Shown here piece after piece: positions 48,116 through 60,646 of a stretch of DNA of 64,000 nucleotides. Numbering within the stretch: position 1 is the first letter of the stretch; each line of letters opens with the position of its first letter. The DNA comes from Nannobrachium achirus (taxonomy: Eukaryota > Chordata > Actinopteri > Myctophiformes > Myctophidae), in assembly GCA_963921795.1 (NCBI GenBank), contig OY997652.1, positions 58,950,919-59,014,918 of the forward strand, read 5' to 3'. The position numbers were made by a program, and so were the translations under genes. The notes beneath the pieces were generated by a model, which worked only from the letters and a program-made list of their open reading frames with translations, ran no database searches and was not told where the DNA came from.

Positions 48116-49004
48116 TAGGGGTGTCGGTGGTTAACCGAACTGACCGCTAAGAAATGAACGATTATGCTTAACGGTTAACCGGTTAATTTTCATAATAATA
48201 TGATCGCATTGTCTGGGTCCTGGAAAGTGTTGTTTGACTATGAGGATGTGATTTTGTTAAACAGACTGCTGGTTTGGTGTTGCGTGCTGCTGTGTTTTCT
48301 TTTCCCTCCTCCTCCTCCTCGTCTTGCTTGTGAAACCAAAGCTCCGCCTGCTCGCTTGAAATCAAAAGACAGCGCCGTCGCGTGCGATGATTTTGTCAAG
48401 ATTGACGATAAAACACAACACAAAGAATGCGCATCCTCGTTGTCAACATCAGTGTTGTCAAATCAAATTAATGCGAGACACCGGGTTCTGAGAGCAGTGG
48501 CAGACTTCACCGTTAACAAGCTCTAGTCTAACGCTAGGAACCAGAGTTAACCGTGAAACAAAACTTCGCCAAACGTGTGCTGCACGGGCAGAAAAGATGA
48601 TTTCACAGCCAACTACAAGATAATAACCAAAGATATTATTATGCCACGTATTAGTGTTGTCGTGGTGAACGTTTTCCATGAGGTGTTTCTCCAACCAGAA
48701 TACACTGTGCCCTGTCGCGAAACGACAGCGCGACGAGAAGAGAGAGTACGCAGCTGTGGTAACCGGAACAATCAGCCCAAAACACACTCGCCCCTAGTGT
48801 TTTATGTGTATAGGAATACATGAAGGATTTGATCCCGGTGGCGGGGGCAATCTTGTTTTGGGACGCGTAGCGCATTTTGCACCCTCATCTCAACAGCGCA
48901 GCAAAAAAAGGTTTAAAAAAAGAAAAAGAAAAAAAAAAACATTAATTAACCGGTTAATGCTGACGGCTAACCGGTTACTAAATTAACCGTTAGTGACATC
49001 CCTA
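48116..49004 (+). mobile_element. hAT element remnant with perfect 8-bp target duplication
   Basis: Starts TAGGGGTGTCGGTGGTTAAC and ends TTAGTGACATCCCTA, with GTATGTGT on both sides (48108-48115, 49005-49012). ACCGGTTAA motifs lie near both ends (48178 and 48950). Two open frames inside, 109 and 82 codons, show no transposase motif, so it is non-autonomous. Confidence 0.9.
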
Positions 49005-49012
49005 GTATGTGT

Positions 49013-50232
49013 GTGTCTGTGCGTGGCTCCTTATCTATCTTATACTTTGGTTGCACACCTTGAAAACAATTCTTCGTCAAACAAAGTTTTCTCCAACAGA
49101 TGTTACAGCAGAACACTTATCAATTATGTACAGGGGCCAGGTCCCAGAGTATCGATGGAGGAATCAATGTCTCCCACTGATTAAAGGTTATGAAACAGGG
49201 CGATCAATTGAGAGCACACACACACACACATGCGCTCATGCACGCACACCACGCTTGCGCGCACGCACACACGTAGCATTCCAATTACACTCTTCGTTCG
49301 GGCTGTGCCGCACACGTTCCCAGGCTGTTGTCACTTCAAATGCACGATTCTCAACAGCTATAGAAAATAACGTGACACTGTGATGAGTGTGTTTAATAAT
49401 TAATAGCAACCTGGTTGGCAAGAGTCTAGAGCCTGTTTTGAAGTTAGCCGCGTGAACACAGTGATGCAATTCCTGCAAATGAGTGCATGTGGTGCTGAGC
49501 CTGGTGTCAGTTGAAGTTTGTCTTATTCTTTCTGCTGCTAATTACCTCATTTGAATTCCTCTCAAATCTCTCTCTCTCTCTCTCTCTCTCTATCAGCTAT
49601 GTTAGTATCAGAACATAGACCCATTTTATTATTATTTTAATTAAATTAAATAACTTACCCTACCTTTAAGGGAGGGAAGGGGAAAAATAAAATCTAGAGT
49701 CAAAACTTCATGTACTCACTCAGGCTGGCCATTTGTTCATTCTAACCGACCTTTTAGAATTATCCATGTACTGCTTTCTGACTGGCTGCATCAATTATTC
49801 AATCACAGCAAGCATTCAGCCAGATTGAAAATGGCATCCGTTTACACAAGGCTATCTACCTGAGTCTGTTGCTGAGGTTAAACTCTTGAATGAATGAATC
49901 AAACCGTGCTTAATAAATAAGTCGAGGATCACATTACTACATCGAAAAAGCAAATACATTACAAACCATTAGACCAAGGTTTATGTACTTGCACACAAAG
50001 TATGTTAAAAGCTAGTGGACAGATTGCTATGAAACTTGCTGAGTGCATCCATGCTTCCTGGAAGGTGAAACCTAAATATTTGAGTGATTGAATGACCTTC
50101 GCTCTAGTATAGCATCTCCCTCCCTCAAGCCACCATTTCCAGTATAAAGGCGCCTCTATTGTGCAGCTTACTATTGGCCAGAAGTAGGCTACACACTTTT
50201 TTCTACTTGAGTAAAAGTATCAATACCGCAAT
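49013..50232. other. Non-coding interval
   Basis: CA-rich (49216-49270) and CT (49569-49592) low complexity; no gene found. Confidence 0.35.
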
Positions 50233-51173
50233 GCAGAAGGGCACAGTCACCGGAAGAAATATTCTGATAGTATGAGAGTGGATTCCGCCAATGCATTTCA
50301 ATGGGAATGGCGTGGATTTATGCTCTCGTGCAGCTTTCGGCGTGCCACGCAGACCTTGCGTTTATGTTTGAAGCAGATACATTCTCCACGCAGAGGCTGC
50401 TTTTCCCTCTCTGTCCAATCGGGTGAGTCGAAGGCGGACCGATCCCAAGACTCAGGAAGCGACAACTAACAATGCGTAAACAGACTTTCCACCTCGGAAA
50501 AGTGCAGGGGCCCAAGGTGGAGGGGCCTGGAATTATTTTATACTTTAGCTATTTTTTAAACCTCGTGAAAATGTGTGCAAATCTTTGAATATATGTATTT
50601 TCTAGTAGGCGAACATTTGTAAACTCAAATTTTGCTTCTGGGGGGTCCTTGGAACGAAATATTTTGACATGGTGGTCCGTAGCCAAATACATATAATTTT
50701 GGGGGTCCTTCACATGAAAAAGCTTGAGCACAACTGACAGAAAAAAAAAAAAAACCTTACAGGGATTTGAAATATTTATTTAAAATTCACACATTTTTAT
50801 GATTTTTCAAAAATAGCAGATCTACAAGCTCGCAGCCGTGCTGTGAGCTTGTATATCTGCTATGTTTCAATAGTTAAAGTACCCAGGGTCTGCTTGGAGC
50901 GAAAACGGGTTGCAGCAACAGACCTGCGCTGCTTTTTAGAATCCGCTGTCTGCAAAAAACTGTCGGCTGCGTACAAAAGGTTTATCAACCGGCAACCATA
51001 TTTTGGTGTCCTTCCCTATGAGTTTGGATTTTGTCAATGCATTTAATTGGGAATAGAGCTTTTTTATTCTTTTTTTGCAGAGATCTGCAAAAGCAAACCG
51101 CTCATTCCCATTGAAATGCATTGACAGAATCCGTAAGTAGAATACAAGTGTGGTGTGACTGTGACCGTGCCCT
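50233..51173. mobile_element. MITE interrupted by a palindrome-bearing MITE
   Basis: Ends AGGGCACAGTCAC and GTGACTGTGACCGTGCCCT are inverted; inner GTGGATTCCGCCAATGCATT is mirrored near 51105-51135. A composite MITE fragment occupies 50508-50880, with palindrome 50810-50864. Confidence 0.65.
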
Positions 51174-51175
51174 TA

Positions 51176-51544
51176 CAAGTGGTAGTATTGGCATCAAAAT
51201 GTACCTAGCGTGCCAAAAGTGTACTCATTATGCAGAAGGTCCCATTTCATAAGTTTTCAAATGTATTAAAATATAGCCTATAAAAAATACAGATATTTTC
51301 AAATTGCCAAAGTACTGTATGGTTCTGAAGTGGTGTGTTCTGAAGTGGTGTGTAATACAAAGTAACAATAAACTAAACCTATACAATAATTATAATTGTA
51401 GTTGAGTAAAAGTACAATATTTGCCTCTGAGATGTAGTGGAGTAGACGTAAAAGCATTGAAAATTGCAAGTACTCCAGCAAAGTTAAGATACCTCAAAAT
51501 ACTTAAATGGTGCAGTACTGTAGTTATTACTTTACACCACTGGA
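51176..51544. mobile_element. MITE with GTAAAAGTACAAT motifs
   Basis: GAGTAAAAGTACAATATTTG, AAGATACCTCAAAATACTTA and the end ACTTTACACCACTGG are the reverse-orientation counterpart of 41960-42330. Confidence 0.55.
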
Positions 51545-52060
51545 CAGTGGCTCAAGCAGTCAACAATTTCTGCATTAACTGCAAGATGATTAAGAGTTAC
51601 CTTCACAACAATATTCCATTTGTTCGTTTTTTTGTAATTTTCTTAACTCTCCCCACGCTTTGAACGTTCACGTTCGCCCCAATTCTCAAGAGACCTCCGC
51701 GCCAATACGGCGCTCGTTCGGTTCGTTCGTCTGATGACTGTAAGCTGATGAGGGGTCGCGTGGCCGTGTACTGTAAACACATTTTCCGCGGTGATGGTGT
51801 AAATAATCCATTATGCGTTAACATCAACGGAGACCAATTCACTTCCTTGTTGATTTCCTCTGGCCCGGAGGCTCTGTAGCCAGTGACTGGTCTGAATGTA
51901 CGGCAACACATAACAGGCAAATTCACATTCATTCTCGCATGACGCCGCCCTCTGCTGCCTGGCAGACCAAAGTGCACTATTGCACAATCAAAAAAAAAAA
52001 AAAAAAAAAAAATCAAAAAAAAAAATGTCTATCTATCTACTATAACGTCGCAAAGGTAAG
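51545..52060. other. Non-coding interval with A tract
   Basis: A-rich tract at 51989-52025; no gene. Confidence 0.3.
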
Positions 52061-52798
52061 CCGCTTTTTGATGGCACCAGACCCAATAAATAAATAAATA
52101 ATCTAGCAGTAGGAGAGTTAATGAATCACTTAAGCCCTAAAATACTTAGTTGCAACACAACGCATTGTGAGCTTGTAGATCCGCTATTTGGACCAAATGT
52201 TGGACCCAGAACGGCGATGCCAGGTTTCATGATTCATTTGTTTAGAATACAATAAGAAATGGACGATGATGAAATGCAACTTCTTGGCATAATGATGTTA
52301 GGTCTGCCGCTCCACTTCAGCCTTACATCATGTTTTAGCGGTCAGTCAAAAGGCACTCTGCTGTTCTCTCAAAGCCAATGCAGGATCTGTTTCTAAGCAG
52401 CGTTCAAATTAAATAACGTGCTGCTCATACCGCTTTTTGATGGCACCAGACCCAATAAATAAATAAATAATCTAGCAGTAGGAGAGTTAATGAATCACTT
52501 AAGCCCTAAAATACTTAGTTGCAACACAACGCATTGTGAGCTTGTAGATCCGCTATTTGGACCAAATGTTGGACCCAGAACGGCGATGCCAGGTTTCATG
52601 ATTCATTTGTTTAGAATACAATAAGAAATGGACGATGATGAAATGCAACTTCTTGGCATAATGATGTTAGGTCTGCCGCTCCACTTCAGCCTTACATCAT
52701 GTTTTAGCGGTCAGTCAAAAGGCACTCTGCTGTTCTCTCAAAGCCAATGCAGGATCCGTTTCTAAGCAGCGTTCAAATTAAATAACGTGCTGCTCATA
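52061..52798 (+). repeat. 369-bp tandem duplication
   Basis: 52061-52429 and 52430-52798 are almost identical; the only difference noticed is ggatctgt vs ggatccgt. Each copy has a half palindrome (52155-52190, 52524-52558). Very recent duplication, or an assembly artefact. Confidence 0.95.
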
Positions 52799-52841
52799 CC
52801 GAAAGGCAACCTTGATCCGTCAGTCAAGGCCGTATTATAGT

Positions 52842-52995
52842 CCAGTGGTTCCCAAATCTTTTAGCCTGTGACCCAAAAGAGGAATTGAGACATTGTGCGG
52901 GACCCAAACTAGAGAAAATAGCGGATATACAAGCTCATAACACGTCGCTTCACGCTGCGTTGAGAGCTTGTAGATCGGCTATTTTCACTACTTCT
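52842..52995. mobile_element. hAT-like MITE fragment with palindrome
   Basis: CCAGTGGTTCCCAAATCTTT is a hAT-like terminus; palindrome 52914-52985 follows directly. Confidence 0.6.
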
Positions 52996-53102
52996 TAAAG
53001 GGATATTCCACTTTAAAAAAAGAACTTTTGGTCATTTTATCGTCTACTCAGGCTTTTGTGAAGGCCCTGGACAGATTTTAATTTGCTTGAGTCAATATTT
53101 AA

Positions 53103-53526
53103 GTTACTAGGGCCCAAGGTGGAGGGGCCTTAATTATTTTATACTTTAGCTATTGTGCCGTGCTGCGAGCTTGTAGATCTGCTATTTTTGAAAAGTCGTG
53201 CAAATGTCTGCAAATCTTTGAATATATGTATGTTTTAACCGAACATTTGTAACTCAAATTTTGCTTCTGGGGTGGTCCCTGGAACTGAATATTTTGAGAT
53301 GGGGGTCCTTGTCCAAATACATATCATTTTGGGGGTCCTTCACATGAAAGATTTTGGGCACCACTGACATAGAAAAATAGTTTTTAAAAAAAACTGAAAT
53401 ATTCAAAGACTTGTACAACGATTTTTCAAAAATAGCTACAAGCTCACAGCGCGGCACAAGCTTGTATTTTTTTATATTTAAAGCACAAAATAATTGTGCG
53501 GGGGCCGATTTGGTGTGACACCCCTG
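53103..53526. mobile_element. Composite MITE, left end truncated
   Basis: Ends TTGGTGTGACACCCCTG as 10764-11369 does, and holds the same inner GTCCTTCACATGAAAG segment and two eroded palindromes (53155-53190, 53428-53472). Confidence 0.75.
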
Positions 53527-53535
53527 GTGTGGTTA

Positions 53536-53899
53536 TAGGGTTGGGTATTGGCAAGAACCTCGCGATGCGATACATATCATGATACTTGGGTCACGATACG
53601 ATTGTATCACGATATATTGCGAAATTTGCGATGATACATATTGCGATATATTGCGGTATTCAACATAATTTAGAGATTTAAAAAAAAATGTAGAGCTGAA
53701 AATACAACTTGCCATGTACATCACATTATATTGATAACTCAATGGACACATTGAGTCAAAACCATTTTGATGGTTTCTATGTTTCTATAGTTTTTTTTCT
53801 CTCTCTCTAAAAGTATCGCGATACTACAGCCTGGATCGATACAGTATTGAAATAAAATATTGTGATATATTGCTATATCGATTATATTGCCCATCCCTA
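53536..53899. mobile_element. hAT-like MITE rich in ATCGCGATA motifs
   Basis: TAGGGTTGGGTATTG at the left and TGCCCATCCCTA at the right; GTGTGGTT and GTGTGGTA flank the ends, an 8-bp duplication with one change. Confidence 0.8.
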
Positions 53900-54019
53900 G
53901 TGTGGTAGGTAATACAAAACAAAACACACATGCAGGGCCAAAACAATGTCCAAAATGGCCACCAGAGGGGTACCCCAAATGAAAAAAAAAAAAAAAAAAG
54001 ATGCCGACAACAATCATTG

Positions 54020-54596
54020 GCCGGGTTTCCAAAAGCAATTTTAGCCTATCGTAAGCCCATCGTAGCTCATGCATGGTCGTAGAGACCAAACCCCGACCCT
54101 CATGTTCCCGTGTTTACATATAGGTTCGGGCAGAGCGACTTATTTAGACCCCTACAACTACACCAACATTCAGATTTCACAAACAAAGTGCTTAATAAAG
54201 TCTCACACCTGTCTAAATACGGTACTTTCTATAATTACCCGTATCCTCTGTTTTCTTTAATAAGAAGACTTTTTATCCGATCACTGTCTGTTTATCTCAA
54301 TGGGGTTGGTGCGCATGGGGAACGGCAGGAAATACATGGGAAAACAGAACGCGATCGGATAAAAAGGCTTCTTATTAAAGAACACAGAGGTAATTATAGA
54401 AGGCTGTATTGTATTTAGACAGGAGTGAGACTTTATTAAGCACTTTGTGAAATCTGAATGTTGGTGTAGTTGAAGGGGGCTAAATAAGTCGCTCTGCCCG
54501 AACCCATGTTAACACGGGAACATGACGGTCGGGGCTTGGTCTCTACGACCATGCATGAGCTATGATGGGCTAAAATCGCTTTGGGAAACTCAGCCA
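54020..54596. mobile_element. Foldback MITE with ~250-bp arms
   Basis: GGCCGGGTTTCCAAAAGC at the left is mirrored by GCTTTGGGAAACTCAGCC at the right. Pairing continues through GTCGTAGAGACCAA, AGTGCTTAATAAAGTCTCAC and TTTAATAAGAAG; the loop is about 70 bp. Long fold with few mismatches. Confidence 0.88.
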
Positions 54597-55099
54597 AAGA
54601 GAGTATCCGAGTGGTTTCAGACAGGGCCGCAGGGAGGAATCAGAAAGGTTCCCTGTTCAATCCCCAGCTCCCCCGTGTTACTGACAAAGTGAGTGTCTTT
54701 TATATAACAAATCACCAAACCCGGTTTTGCCTTTCTTTATTTTCTTTATTTTAAAACAAATAAAAAAGTCAACTTTCTGTTGAATTTACAAGTTGCCAGT
54801 ATGGTTCTGCAGTTTCTTCCAAACAAAAATAGCTAAATCAACAGGAAAACAAAATGATAATGCAGAACCGGGTTTTATACAGTATGTTGGCAGAATCAGC
54901 TTGGTTTGCGTTTATTTATGTGCTAAAATTGTGACTTGGAGAGCTGTTGGATCAACTATTTTAAAGGTAACGGCACAACATACACAAACCTCTTATCTAC
55001 CAAAGTGTCCTAATGCTATAAATTGTAATGACCACAGTTGTCTCAAATCAGTGATTACGCCTGCAGCCTGTATTTTCTGTTAGATGTAGTTTCACCATG
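54597..55099. other. Non-coding interval
   Basis: No recognised gene or element. Confidence 0.3.
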
Positions 55100-55239
55100 T
55101 TATGGGTTTGTTTCTGTTATTTTGCCTTATGAAGGCATTTTGTCATTGAATTGCTTTCTAGTATTGACACACTATTGTGACAAGCAAGTCAGCATCAATT
55201 CGTCGTTTTCGGGTGAAAACCTTGTATGTCCAAAAACCA

Positions 55240-55450
55240 TTTGTTTTGTATTTATCATTTTTAAAATGATTTAAACTATTGAAAACAGCCGATCTACAAG
55301 CACACAACGCCTCGCACCGTGAGGCGTTGTGTGCTTGTAGATCTGCTGTTTTCACTACTTTTGAGCGACAGCCTTGTATGATGAAGCAGGGCTTTACTTT
55401 GCAAAAGAACGTACACATTTGAAAGTTGGAGATACGAGGTTTCCACTCGA
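55240..55450. mobile_element. Fragment of the 32559-32909 hAT-like family
   Basis: Shares TTTATCATTTTTAAAATGAT and TGATGAAGCAGGGCTTTACT. Its palindrome (55281-55352) has a longer, more perfect stem with loop-side ACAACGCCTCGCACCGTGAG. Confidence 0.7.
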
Positions 55451-56500
55451 CAACGACGAATTATGGCCTTGATGAGATCATTTGAATTCTCCAGAGATCT
55501 GGTACAGTGCTGTACGTCTCGGGAAGAATGCCATTTTTGGACACTCTTATTTCTTGGTGTAAATTAGTATAGAATCTCTTTAGTGTTGACAACTGTACAA
55601 TCTTTGTAAATTGTGCCCTTCAAAACATTTGACCAAAGTGTTATTGCGACCGAAGGTTGCAGTTTACCATGAGAAACGTCACAGCTTGTCTCTATAAAGA
55701 CGTGTAGACGTCATAGACTGTATAAAAGATATGGACAAAGCGAAGCCATTGGTTTCTATGCAGCGCAAATGACACAATATGGCTCCTTGGCATGGGTGTC
55801 GCCATTATAGATTGTAAAGGCACCAAAGGATGCTATTGGCTGCCAACGGTCACATGCAACCGCAGGGATACATGGGAGAATGTGGTCGGAGCCTCCCGAA
55901 ATACAGCACACGAAGAAGAACACAGCCGGCTGGTATCAGTTTAGTTGGCCTCGCCCCTCGCAACTTTATCATCAATTTTAACATAAATGGGACTTTATTT
56001 TCACAAAACGCATATCATCGTGATTGAAAGGCAATTTTTAACTAGCGATAGGAACCATAAAGTATTCATGAAAATGTTAATTAAGGTTAGAACATGAAAG
56101 GGGAAAATGAATGGGATCCAATGGAGAACAATTCTTTTTGCAACCTGCCAGGGGGAAAACAGCGCAACTAGCGGCCAATCATAGGTAGTTTTAGTTCCGT
56201 ATTGGGCTCATTTTAAATCAGCGGAACTCTCCCCCTGGTAGACGTGTACTATGTGTAGACGGTCTATGGGCAAACCCAGAGCCCTAGAATGGAGAGTTGC
56301 GTCACTCCCGTTCACTTCATGGGGCCAGGTCTTCTACGCACACATCTATTGGCGTATAGTGACAAACGGCCAACCGGAAGTTTACAAAATGCATTGAAGT
56401 CTATGAGGTGTAAAGTGACAATGAACCACGTGACCAGCGCTGTTTCTGACCCCGTGGTGACACCACTCTCTGATTATACTGCTCTGGGCAAACCCATAGA
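55451..56500. other. Non-coding interval
   Basis: Repeat-like fragments (for example GACGGTCTATGGGCAAACCC near 56259) but no boundaries and no gene. Confidence 0.35.
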
Positions 56501-56880
56501 CCGTAAAAATGTGTCATCATGATGTCATCATGCTCTGATGTCAATGTGATGTCAGGGGAACCACTCTACCAGAATGGGTTTGTCACTCTGACATCATGGG
56601 TTTGCTGCTCTGACATCACGCTCTAGCTTCACTGTGATGTCACACTAACAGAATCCCTTTTATGCCCATATATGGAGTCCCCTGTGGTTATCAATATTAA
56701 TGATGCCCTGTTAGAGAGATCCCTGTGATGCCAGGGGGAACAAATCCCTTTTATGCCCATTTATGGAGAAATGGAGATCCCTGTGATGCCAGGGGAACAA
56801 ATCCCTTTTATACCCATATATGGAGATCCCTGATGTCCACATCCCTGATGTCCACATCCCTGTGGCGGTCGCCATAAGGC
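56501..56880. repeat. Degenerate tandem region (GTGATGTCA and CCCTTTTATGCCCATATATG units)
   Basis: ATCCCTTTTATGCCCAT occurs three times (56655, 56747, 56802, the last with a change) with GATCCCTGTGATGCCAGGGG between. The reverse complement matches the GGGCATAAAAGGGATTC core of the 58-bp repeats flanking the EnSpm-like element. Confidence 0.75.
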
Positions 56881-57111
56881 TTCTTAATTACTAGTTAATC
56901 TACTTTTCAGGATTCTATTAAAATAAAATAAATAGCAAAAGTAGAAGCTTCCGGGGCACTTCAAAATAAAGCGTAAGTGAATGGTGGCAGCCATTGTGTT
57001 TGGGACATTTTTTTTATTTTTATTTTTTTACTTTGGTACTTTTATATTTTTGGATGCCAATATTCAAAGCTTGCATTTCTGCTTTTTACTCTGTAACAGA
57101 GTTCCGGTAGC

Positions 57112-57500
57112 AACTAAGTAAATTTACTTAAGTACTGTACTTAAGTACAATTTTGAGGTATTTGTACTTTACTCGAGGATTTCCGATTTCCAATACTTTT
57201 ACTTCTACTCCTCTACATCTTAATTCAAATATTGTACTTTTACTCCACTACATTTATTTGAAAACTTTAGTTATCAGTTACTTAGCAGGTGTAAATTATA
57301 ATAATATAAAACACACATTAACCCACTTTAGCCCTATTTTATACCTTGGCTATTTGATAGCCGATCTACAAGCTCACAACGCGTCGCAATGCGACGCGTT
57401 GTGAGCTTGTAGATCTGCTATTTTCAAACATTTAGTACTTTTACTTTTGGTAGTTTAAGTACATTTTGATGCAAATACTTTCATACATTTACTCAAGTAC
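57112..57500. mobile_element. MITE with TACTTAAGTA motifs carrying the most perfect palindrome
   Basis: ACTTAAGTACTGTACTTAAG and TTTTGAGGTATTTGTACTTT at the left; ATTTACTCAAGTACATTTTG at the right. The palindrome at 57349-57425 pairs about 31 bp per arm, including CTCACAACGCGTCGCA and its mirror. Confidence 0.75.
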
Positions 57501-57530
57501 ATTTTGAATTCTGGACCCACACACCAAAAT

Positions 57531-57635
57531 ACCTAGAGTGGAATCCGCCAATGCATTTCAATGACAATGGAGTGTTTTTTGCCAGTAATTCTCATATGCA
57601 TTGGCGGATTCCACTCTAGGTATTTTGGTGTGAGG
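57531..57635. repeat. 36-bp-arm inverted repeat
   Basis: ACACCAAAATACCTAGAGTG ... GGCGGATTCCACTCTAGGTA: perfect arms with a ~35-bp loop. The GGAATCCGCCAATGCATT part is shared with 50281-50300. Confidence 0.9.
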
Positions 57636-58352
57636 GCACCCTAACGGAGTTCATCTACAGTGCAGTATTGAAACTTCTACATTGTGGTATTGCTATACGT
57701 TCAAAGAATCAGAGTACTCCTTCCACCACAGCTCATCCCCCGTCTTACTCGTGTTTTAGCCTCTGTTTTAACAGGATTTATTATGTGTCTGCGCTCTCCC
57801 TCCAGGGGCCTGTTACGCATTCTGTGGGCCTCATTTGGGATTCCGGGCATCGCGGGTCCAATGGAGTGGATTGAGTGCTGGGGGAAGGAGAGGAACTGAC
57901 AGGGATGGGGATGCAGGGGGAGAAAACCCTGCATGATTCAGGGACGGGGCGAACGTGCTGCAGATCCCAACCTTAGAATAGAAAAGAGAACCCCACTATC
58001 TGTTTTATTGTCATGGTCATTTCTTTAATTGTCCTTGTGATCTAACCCGATCTAAAAAAAAAACTAAAAACAAGTTAAAATACATTTCAAACATTTTCTT
58101 ACAGAATGTTGTGCATTGTAATGTTGTGTATTAAACCATCTTTGAAAGGACCACTATGGAAATAAGCCTGTGAGCTTTCTAGTGTTTAGTCTCGCGTAGC
58201 CAGACAACTATTCCACAATCTCTGAATGCTATATAGAGTCTGGAACGGCAGCTCCCGAACGGCGAGTATCGGAAGTAGCCACTGCTGCACTGAACTGTAG
58301 TCCCATTGGAAACACAACAGAAACACCCTCGCACAGACAGAGTCAGTTGAGC
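57636..58352. other. Non-coding interval
   Basis: Short open frames near 57684-57934 lack motifs; no gene called. Confidence 0.3.
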
Positions 58353-58910
58353 GTCAATTCAATTACATTTTATTATTTATTATTATTAAAAGTGTCAAAT
58401 CATAACAAGTTATCTCAAGACACTTTACAAAGGCTAAAGAGCCATGGAAGAGAGAGAGGAGAGAGAGAGAGAGACAAGGGAGAGACAAGGGAAAGGGGGG
58501 GAGGGAGGGAGAGACAAGGGGCACACACATACACAGGTCCTGCATGCGTATGTGCAAGAACGAACAAAGCAACGAACGAACGCACACACACACACACAGG
58601 CGCTGCATGCGCACGCGTGTGTAGGGGGGAGGGGAAGGGAAGGGGAGGGGTGGGGGGAGGGAAAGGGGGGAGGTAAGGGGAGGGGGTGGGGGGAGGAAAG
58701 AGAGAACCCGAGCAGAACCTGTACCCGTGAGGTACTCCCTCGAGAGAACCCGAGCGGATACCTCACAGGTCTGAGGCCCCCACCCTGAGCAAGCAATTTG
58801 CGACAATGGTAACGAAAAACCCCCTCTTAAGGAGGAGGAAACGTCAGGCAGATCCTGACTCTGGGGTGAACAGCCGTGCTGCCTCGACCGCAGGGCCGGA
58901 GTGGGCCTGT
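58353..58910 (-). mobile_element. Retroposon (LINE/SINE-type) 3' region
   Basis: The minus-strand 3' end GTAAAGTGTCTTGAGATAAC followed by an AATTGAATTG tail is a common fish retroposon end. The GA/GGA-rich body and AGCAAGCAATTTGCGACAAT segment (58789-58808) belong to the same repeat. No intact reading frame. Confidence 0.65.
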
Positions 58911-60380
58911 CTGGGCCATAGGGACACATACACCCTTCCAGGCCACCCTACCCAAACACTAGGCAACATGAAAACACATGAACGCGCCTGCCACCCGCAC
59001 TCACACACATGTGACAGCCTTACAGAGTTTCAGTTCTGTTTGGCTGAGATGTTTCTTGTAAAACAAAACACATAAAAAACTAATATACTAATATATACCA
59101 CCCACTGTAGGCCTACAGAAGTAGTCACTACAACACTCGCTTCTGTGCAGACAGTGCAGTATGTCACAGGAGCAATCATATGAAGACAACAGTTACAGCA
59201 TTTCTCCTTTCCACATGGGCTATAAGTAATCACTGAAAATCATTATTCCATATATACCAACAGTCACACTAGAAAGTTTTCTATATCCAGTCCATATTAT
59301 TTATATGGTATGCAATTAAATAAGAATATAGTATTATGTTGTCAGCAAAGCATTTAGATGTCTGCTTACTATATCAATATTATATGCAAACGCCAATGTT
59401 CAATGTAAAACTGTACAATCTAGTACTGTACTGTATTATCACTGAGTAGAGCTCTGCATGCACCTCTCCCCCGGAATAATCTTATATTCAGTTAGAATCA
59501 TCACTATCTGCTAGTTGTTCCATTCTGCTAGTAGTGCTATGGAACCTCCTATTCAGTTAGGAAGACATTGTGGAATAATTACTGGAACTAACAAGCACTG
59601 GCCTCCACCCTACAAACAACATACCACATAGCTAGCTATACAGATTGTCTGTTTCAACAGCACAGCAGTTTCTCTATCCCACAAAAACATCAATCAATCA
59701 GGTAGCCACATGTATCACAGTCAAGCTCAAATTATATATAAAATGACAACAATAGTGTCAATATATGCCTGAAGATGGTGTATGAAACTCCAACTCAGTA
59801 CAATGTTTCCCATTTCTTAACTTCTGTCCATACATTAGCATAATCACTTAGTAGTGTGGTCTCAGGGATAGATAGCACCTTAACTCTGCAGCCGCACAGA
59901 GGCGCTCCAACACAAAATTGCACCACTTATTTTAGAGTTGTGCATACTAGTATCCACCAAATGTTTCCTCCAAACCCTCAAGTGTAACTTGAGAGTCATT
60001 ACAGACAGCAATTTGTGTTCATGCTATTAAACTTTGTTAGGGTACAAAATGGAACAAATTGTGCTCTTAATAATCCTAATAATGGCAATGAATTTATCTG
60101 GCCTAATGCTCCCCTAGGGATCCACATGCATGTTGAGAAACTTGAGAAGAACCAGTGTTTATATTGAAACAACTTACTTGTTGCTGCATCATTCTTACTA
60201 GAAGACTGCATGCTGAAGCTTTGAACATTTCAGTCAGTATAACATTTCCCCCCATCCTTCTCACCCTTCAGCTCCATGTTTTCTCTTTTTCTTTGTGGGG
60301 CTATGCGCTGGGGTTGGGGTCCATAATTTAACTATTTATTTATTTATTTTGTCGCCTTCTTCTCTCTGCTGTCTGGCCAC
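58911..60380. other. Repeat-poor non-coding stretch
   Basis: The longest interval with few recognisable repeats. No ORF with family motifs, no tRNA or rRNA. It could hold unannotated regulatory or intronic DNA of a host gene. Confidence 0.35.
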
Positions 60381-60389
60381 TATCCTCAG

Positions 60390-60637
60390 GGGGTCCGCTC
60401 ACTATCCCGACTATCCGCTGTTCCGACATGGTCGGCAGGTTAGTTACTTAGCGTCGGCAGGTTAGTTACTTAGCGTAAGGCAGGTTAGTTACTTAGCGTA
60501 AGGCAGGCTAGTTACTTAGCGTCGGCAGGTTAGTTACTGAGGTAAGGTTTACTGAGGTTATGTTTAGGGTTGGGGTAGAGTTAGGGTTATAGTTTTAGTG
60601 TCGGAATAACGGCCCGTCGGCACACTGCTGCGGACCC
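60390..60637. mobile_element. 248-bp element with perfect 9-bp target duplication (MULE-like?)
   Basis: GGGGTCCGC and GCGGACCC ends, inner TTCCGACA mirrored as TGTCGGAAT; TATCCTCAG on both sides (60381-60389, 60638-60646). Five tandem GGCAGGTTAGTTACTTAGCG units fill 60430-60541. A 9-bp duplication suggests Mutator-like transposition, but no transposase is present. Confidence 0.8.
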
Positions 60638-60646
60638 TATCCTCAG

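Noticed and set aside
48200-48823. 109- and 82-codon frames inside a hAT element as transposase
   Set aside because: No BED finger, RNase-H-like or dimerisation motif visible; treated as chance frames in a non-autonomous copy.
58347-58929. Frames of 109-188 codons on both strands
   Set aside because: GA/GGA-rich low complexity of a retroposon; no domain motif.
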